DNA from: Streptomyces sp. C10-9-1
GTDB lineage: Bacteria; Actinomycetota; Actinomycetes; Streptomycetales; Streptomycetaceae
DNA length: 64,000 bases
NCBI RefSeq assembly: GCF_024497955.1
Contig: NZ_JANHKP010000006.1
Coordinates: 1 to 64,000, forward strand
Direction of reading: 5' to 3'
How positions within the stretch are numbered: the first letter of the stretch is position 1; each line of letters starts with the position of its first letter. Positions 61,187 to 64,000 of the stretch are shown here, in pieces. The notes below the pieces were generated by a model that was not told the origin of the DNA, did not search any database, and saw only the letters and a list, made by a program, of their open reading frames with translations. The position numbers and the translations under genes were made by a program.

Positions 61187-61894
61187 ATGCGGTTCCGGCA
61201 CACCGCCGAGGTCTGGTCCCTGCACCCGGGGCTCGCCGCGGGGGCGCTCCACGCACGGGGCGTCGGCGGCCCCGCCGACGTGTCGGCGCGCGCGGCGGCC
61301 CACACCGCCCGCGCCGCGGCCCGGCTGTCCGGCACCCCCGAGGGCCGGTTCCCCGAGGTGCTGGCCTGGCGGCGGGCCTACGCCCGCATGGGCCTGAGGC
61401 CCACGCAGTACCGGTGCGCCTCGGAGGCCCTGCTGCGGCGGCTGCGCAAGGAGGGGGAGCTGCCGCGGATCCATCCGGTGGTCGACCTGTGCAACGCGGT
61501 GTCCGCCGCGTACGCGGTCCCGGTCGCGGTCCTCGACGCGGACCGCGTCGCCGGCCCGCTGCTGGAGGTGCGCCACGCACGCGGTGACGAGCACTACACG
61601 GCCTTCGGGGGCGGCACCGGGCATCCGGAGCCGGGCGAGGTGACCTACGTCGACTCCGGCGGGCGGGCGCACGCCCGCCGCTGGACCAACCGCCAGAGCG
61701 GGCACTCCGCCGTCCGCCGGCACACCGACCGGATCCTGGTGGTCGCGGAGGCCCTGCACGACGGCGGCGCGGGGACCGTCGCACAGGTGATGGCGACGCT
61801 CGCCGAGGAACTCGCCGCCCACTGGCGCACCGTCCCCGACACGGCGCTCCTCACCCCCGGGGCACCGGAGTTCGACCTCGGCGGTGGAGGCTGA
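61187..61894 (+). CDS. B3/B4-domain (PheRS editing-like) protein
   Basis: A 235-residue stand-alone B3/B4 domain, related to the editing region of the phenylalanyl-tRNA synthetase beta chain. Recognisable segments are FPEVLAWRRAYARMGLRPTQ, LPRIHPVVDLCNAVSAAYAV and GEVTYVDSGGRAHARRW. Free-standing proteins of this kind may hydrolyse misacylated aminoacyl-tRNA or modify amino acids. The start ATG abuts the LysE stop, so the two act together. The Gly-rich tail is unstructured. The MocR gene starts 35 bases after its stop. Confidence 0.9.
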   Translation: MRFRHTAEVWSLHPGLAAGALHARGVGGPADVSARAAAHTARAAARLSGTPEGRFPEVLAWRRAYARMGLRPTQYRCASEALLRRLRKEGELPRIHPVVDLCNAVSAAYAVPVAVLDADRVAGPLLEVRHARGDEHYTAFGGGTGHPEPGEVTYVDSGGRAHARRWTNRQSGHSAVRRHTDRILVVAEALHDGGAGTVAQVMATLAEELAAHWRTVPDTALLTPGAPEFDLGGGG

Positions 61895-61928
61895 GCCGCC
61901 TGCCGGGCCCCCCGCCGACCATGGCAGC

Positions 61929-63470
61929 ATGGGCCAGGTGAGCGGGGAGCGGCGGGCGGCGGGGGGCACGGGCCGCCCGGCCCCGGACCGGGGCGCCCCC
62001 GCATCCCCGGTAGCGGGCTCCGACTTCCTCCAGCTGGACGCAGGCGACGCGCCCGCGGGCGGCAAGGCGGACTGGCTGGCCGAGCGGCTGCGGCAGGCGA
62101 TCGCCGACGGCCGCCTGGCCGTCGGCAGCAGGCTGCCGCCCACCCGGGTGCTCGCCGCCGAACTGGGACTGTCCCGGGGCGTGGTCACCGAGTCCTACCG
62201 GCGCCTCGCCGAGGAGGGCCAGCTCGAAGGGCGGCGGCGCGGCGGCACGGTGGTGGTCGCGGCACCCGTCCCGCCGCCGGCCGCACCCCGGGGCGCGGCC
62301 CCGGAGCAGGACCGGGACGCCCCCGGCCCCCGGGCCCTGTTCGCCGGCGAGCCCGGCCCGGAGGCGTTCGACGCGCTGCGCGCGGCCCCCGCCCGCATCG
62401 ACCTGACCCCGGGACGGCCCGACCTGTCCGCGTTCCCCCGTGCGGCCTGGCTACAGGCCGAGCGGGCCGTGCTCGCCGAGCTGTCGGCCCAGGACCTCGG
62501 CTACGGCGACCCGCGCGGCGCCCCGCGGCTGCGGCGCGCCGTCGCGGACTGGCTCGCGCGCAGCCGGGGCATCCGGGTCGAGCCCGAGGGGGTGCTGATC
62601 GTCGCGGGCACCGCGCAGGCGCTCACCCTGCTGCATCCCGTACTGCGGGAGGAGGGCGTCACCAGCGTCGCGGTGGAGGACCCCGGTTCGCTCGGCACCC
62701 GCCAGCACCTGCGGAACGGGGGCCTGTCCACTCCCCCGGTACCGGTGGACGACGAGGGCCTGCGCGTGGACGCGCTCCGCGCCACGGGCGCCCCGGCGGT
62801 GCTCGTCACCCCGGCCCACCAGTTCCCCACCGGCGTCGTGACCAGCGGCGGGCGCCGCCGCGAGCTGCTGCGCTGGGCCGCGGACGGCGGGCTCGTCCTG
62901 GAGGACGACTACGACGCGGAGCACCGCTACGACCGGCCCCCCGTGCCCGCGCTCGGCGCGCGGCTCCCGGACCGGCTGTGCTACCTGGGCAGCGTCTCGA
63001 AGCTGCTCGCCCCCGCGCTGCGGATCGGCTGGATGGTTCCGCCGCCCCGCCACCGCCGGGCGCTGGCCGAGGCGAAGCGCTTCAGCGACCTGGGCAACGC
63101 GGTGCTGCCGCAGCTGGTCCTCGCCCGCCTGATGGAGTCGGGCCGGCTGGAGCGGCATCTGCGGCTGCTCCGCGGCCGCCACACCCGGCGTCGCGACGCG
63201 GTGATCGGCGCCGTCGCCGAGCACCTGCCGGGGGCGGTCGTGCACGGCGCGGCCGCCGGGCTGCACCTGACCGTCACCTATGCGGCGGACGTGCCCGACA
63301 CCGCGCTCTGCGCCGCCGCCCTGGCCCGGGGCGTGAAGTGCCAGCCCCTGTCGTGGCACCGGCAGCTGCCCGGCCGCCCCGGCCTGGTCCTCGGCTATGC
63401 CGCCGATCCGCCCGGTCCGCTCGTCGAAGGCGTCGCCGCGATCGGCGCGGCGCTGCGCGGGTTGGCCTGA
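61929..63470 (+). CDS. MocR/PdxR-type GntR regulator with aminotransferase domain
   Basis: A 513-residue regulator. The winged helix is at about residues 50-115 (WLAERLRQAIADGRLAVGSR, then LGLSRGVVTESYRRLAEEG). A linker is followed by a type I aminotransferase-like domain with PLP-binding Lys358 in GSVSKLLAPALRIGW. MocR proteins use PLP or amino-acid adducts as effectors, and control vitamin B6 synthesis or amino-acid transporters. As last gene after LysE and B3/B4 in the same direction, it may regulate this cluster. The ATG at 61929 is preferred; an in-frame GTG at 61884 overlaps the previous gene. Confidence 0.92.
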   Translation: MGQVSGERRAAGGTGRPAPDRGAPASPVAGSDFLQLDAGDAPAGGKADWLAERLRQAIADGRLAVGSRLPPTRVLAAELGLSRGVVTESYRRLAEEGQLEGRRRGGTVVVAAPVPPPAAPRGAAPEQDRDAPGPRALFAGEPGPEAFDALRAAPARIDLTPGRPDLSAFPRAAWLQAERAVLAELSAQDLGYGDPRGAPRLRRAVADWLARSRGIRVEPEGVLIVAGTAQALTLLHPVLREEGVTSVAVEDPGSLGTRQHLRNGGLSTPPVPVDDEGLRVDALRATGAPAVLVTPAHQFPTGVVTSGGRRRELLRWAADGGLVLEDDYDAEHRYDRPPVPALGARLPDRLCYLGSVSKLLAPALRIGWMVPPPRHRRALAEAKRFSDLGNAVLPQLVLARLMESGRLERHLRLLRGRHTRRRDAVIGAVAEHLPGAVVHGAAAGLHLTVTYAADVPDTALCAAALARGVKCQPLSWHRQLPGRPGLVLGYAADPPGPLVEGVAAIGAALRGLA

Positions 63471-63702
63471 CGCCGAATCCCCGGAGCGCGCGCCCCCGGT
63501 TCCGGGGCACGGCGCCACGGGAGCGGCCCGCGTGACGCAGGCCACGCGTGAGGTGCGTCATGTTCATCCCATAAACGACGTCCCGCCCCGCATCCTCGGT
63601 AGGTCCGCCTTGACGACGATCGGCGCCGATCGTGTCGGATACGGCCCCTCGGGTGCGTCCGCGGTGCCCCCGGCGGGGCCCCGCCGGGCCTCGCAGGAGC
63701 CG

Positions 63703-63770
63703 GGTCGGCACACCGCACGGCCGGGCCCCGCACCCGTGGGTGCGGGGCCCGGCCGTGCGGTGTGCCGACC
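63703..63770. terminator. 33-bp perfect hairpin
   Basis: Left arm 63703-63735 and right arm 63738-63770 are fully complementary, with two bases between them. It is 39 bases before the next start and about 235 bases after the MocR gene. It is probably a terminator; its unusual length could also block transcription into the last gene. Elsewhere in 63471-63808 no gene is visible. Confidence 0.65.
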
Positions 63771-63808
63771 GCGCCATGACCCATGTGAACACCGGAGGCA
63801 CCACCCCC

Positions 63809-64000
63809 ATGCGCAGGTCCGCGCACCGCCGCCCCTCCCCGCACCGCCGCGGCCGGCTGGCCGCTCTGCTGATCGCCCCGCTGGCGGCGGTGGCCGCAGT
63901 GGGCGGCTTCTTCGCCGCCGGCGCGGACGACGGGCCCGGGGCCTCCGACGGCTCCGCGCCGAACGGCACCGCGGCACCCTGGGCGGTGCCCGCGACCTCG
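63809..64000 (+). CDS. Secreted or membrane-anchored protein, partial at window end
   Basis: The first 64 codons of a gene that runs off the window. It begins MRRSAHRRPSPHRRGRLAAL and has a basic stretch followed by a hydrophobic helix (LLIAPLAAVAAVGGFFAAG), then a Gly/Asp/Ser/Pro-rich extracellular linker (GADDGPGASDGSAPN). It is a signal peptide or single-pass anchor. CCGGAGG lies eight bases before the ATG; another in-frame ATG is at 63776. The function cannot be told. Confidence 0.7.
   Translation, partial: MRRSAHRRPSPHRRGRLAALLIAPLAAVAAVGGFFAAGADDGPGASDGSAPNGTAAPWAVPATS

Overview
The window is very GC-rich, uses GTG starts often (one CTG-like and one TTG candidate), and carries the conserved actinobacterial gene block cobT / cobS / pepA / lpd / E2 / lipB / lipA / DUF4191 / RDD / glnA / glnII / glnE. 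Together with GlnR-type boxes, an NsdA-like regulator, many leaderless promoters and secreted DUF1996 and RlpA-like proteins, this points to a Streptomyces chromosome, core region. From memory, much of the order matches the S. coelicolor SCO2160s-SCO2230s region and the M. tuberculosis Rv2206-Rv2222 region. No mobile element, CRISPR array, rRNA or tRNA was seen.

Layout. 0-6.3 kb: a NarL-type two-component pair, the pspA-pspAA envelope-stress pair, a DUF3043 membrane protein, a methyltransferase and a lipoprotein HtrA-like protease. 6.3-11.8 kb: late cobalamin synthesis (cobU fused to a degenerate metallo-beta-lactamase domain, cobT, cobS) with two membrane proteins between cobT and cobS. 11.8-23 kb: a secreted deacetylase-like protein, pepA, then lpdA, a two-lipoyl-domain E2, a GntR regulator and aceE, which can supply a complete pyruvate dehydrogenase. 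23-35.4 kb: a sodium-coupled transporter with its tiny MetS partner, a cytoplasmic Ser/Thr kinase with a long coiled coil, MerR and WYL regulators, SDR, GNAT, epimerase and FAD enzymes, and an NsdA-like regulator.

35.6-49 kb: lipB-lipA (lipoate for the E2), DUF4191, RDD, glnA, a small toxin-antitoxin pair, MOSC and ArsC-like proteins, an RlpA-like secreted protein, an oxidoreductase, glnII and a DUF1996 secreted protein. glnA and glnII each carry a GlnR-type box, and glnE (57-60 kb) encodes the enzyme that adenylylates GlnA at Tyr397, so synthesis and post-translational control of glutamine synthetase lie within 21 kb. 49-64 kb: a lipoprotein, a tyrosine phosphatase, an unrecognised large membrane-anchored protein, TetR and LacI regulators, a PAP2 protein, a divergent SDR/TetR pair with operator-like palindromes, glnE, and a LysE / B3-B4 / MocR cluster. 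The window ends inside a secreted or membrane-anchored protein.

The most interesting items are a promoter-embedded 17-bp palindrome before aceE, the shared N-terminal architecture of the two secreted proteins flanking glnII, the kinase-coiled-coil protein, the duplicated FDPRL insertion in LipB, the toxin-antitoxin insertion beside glnA, and the LysE/B3-B4/MocR module. I saw no clearly new multi-gene system; most of the window is ordinary core genome.
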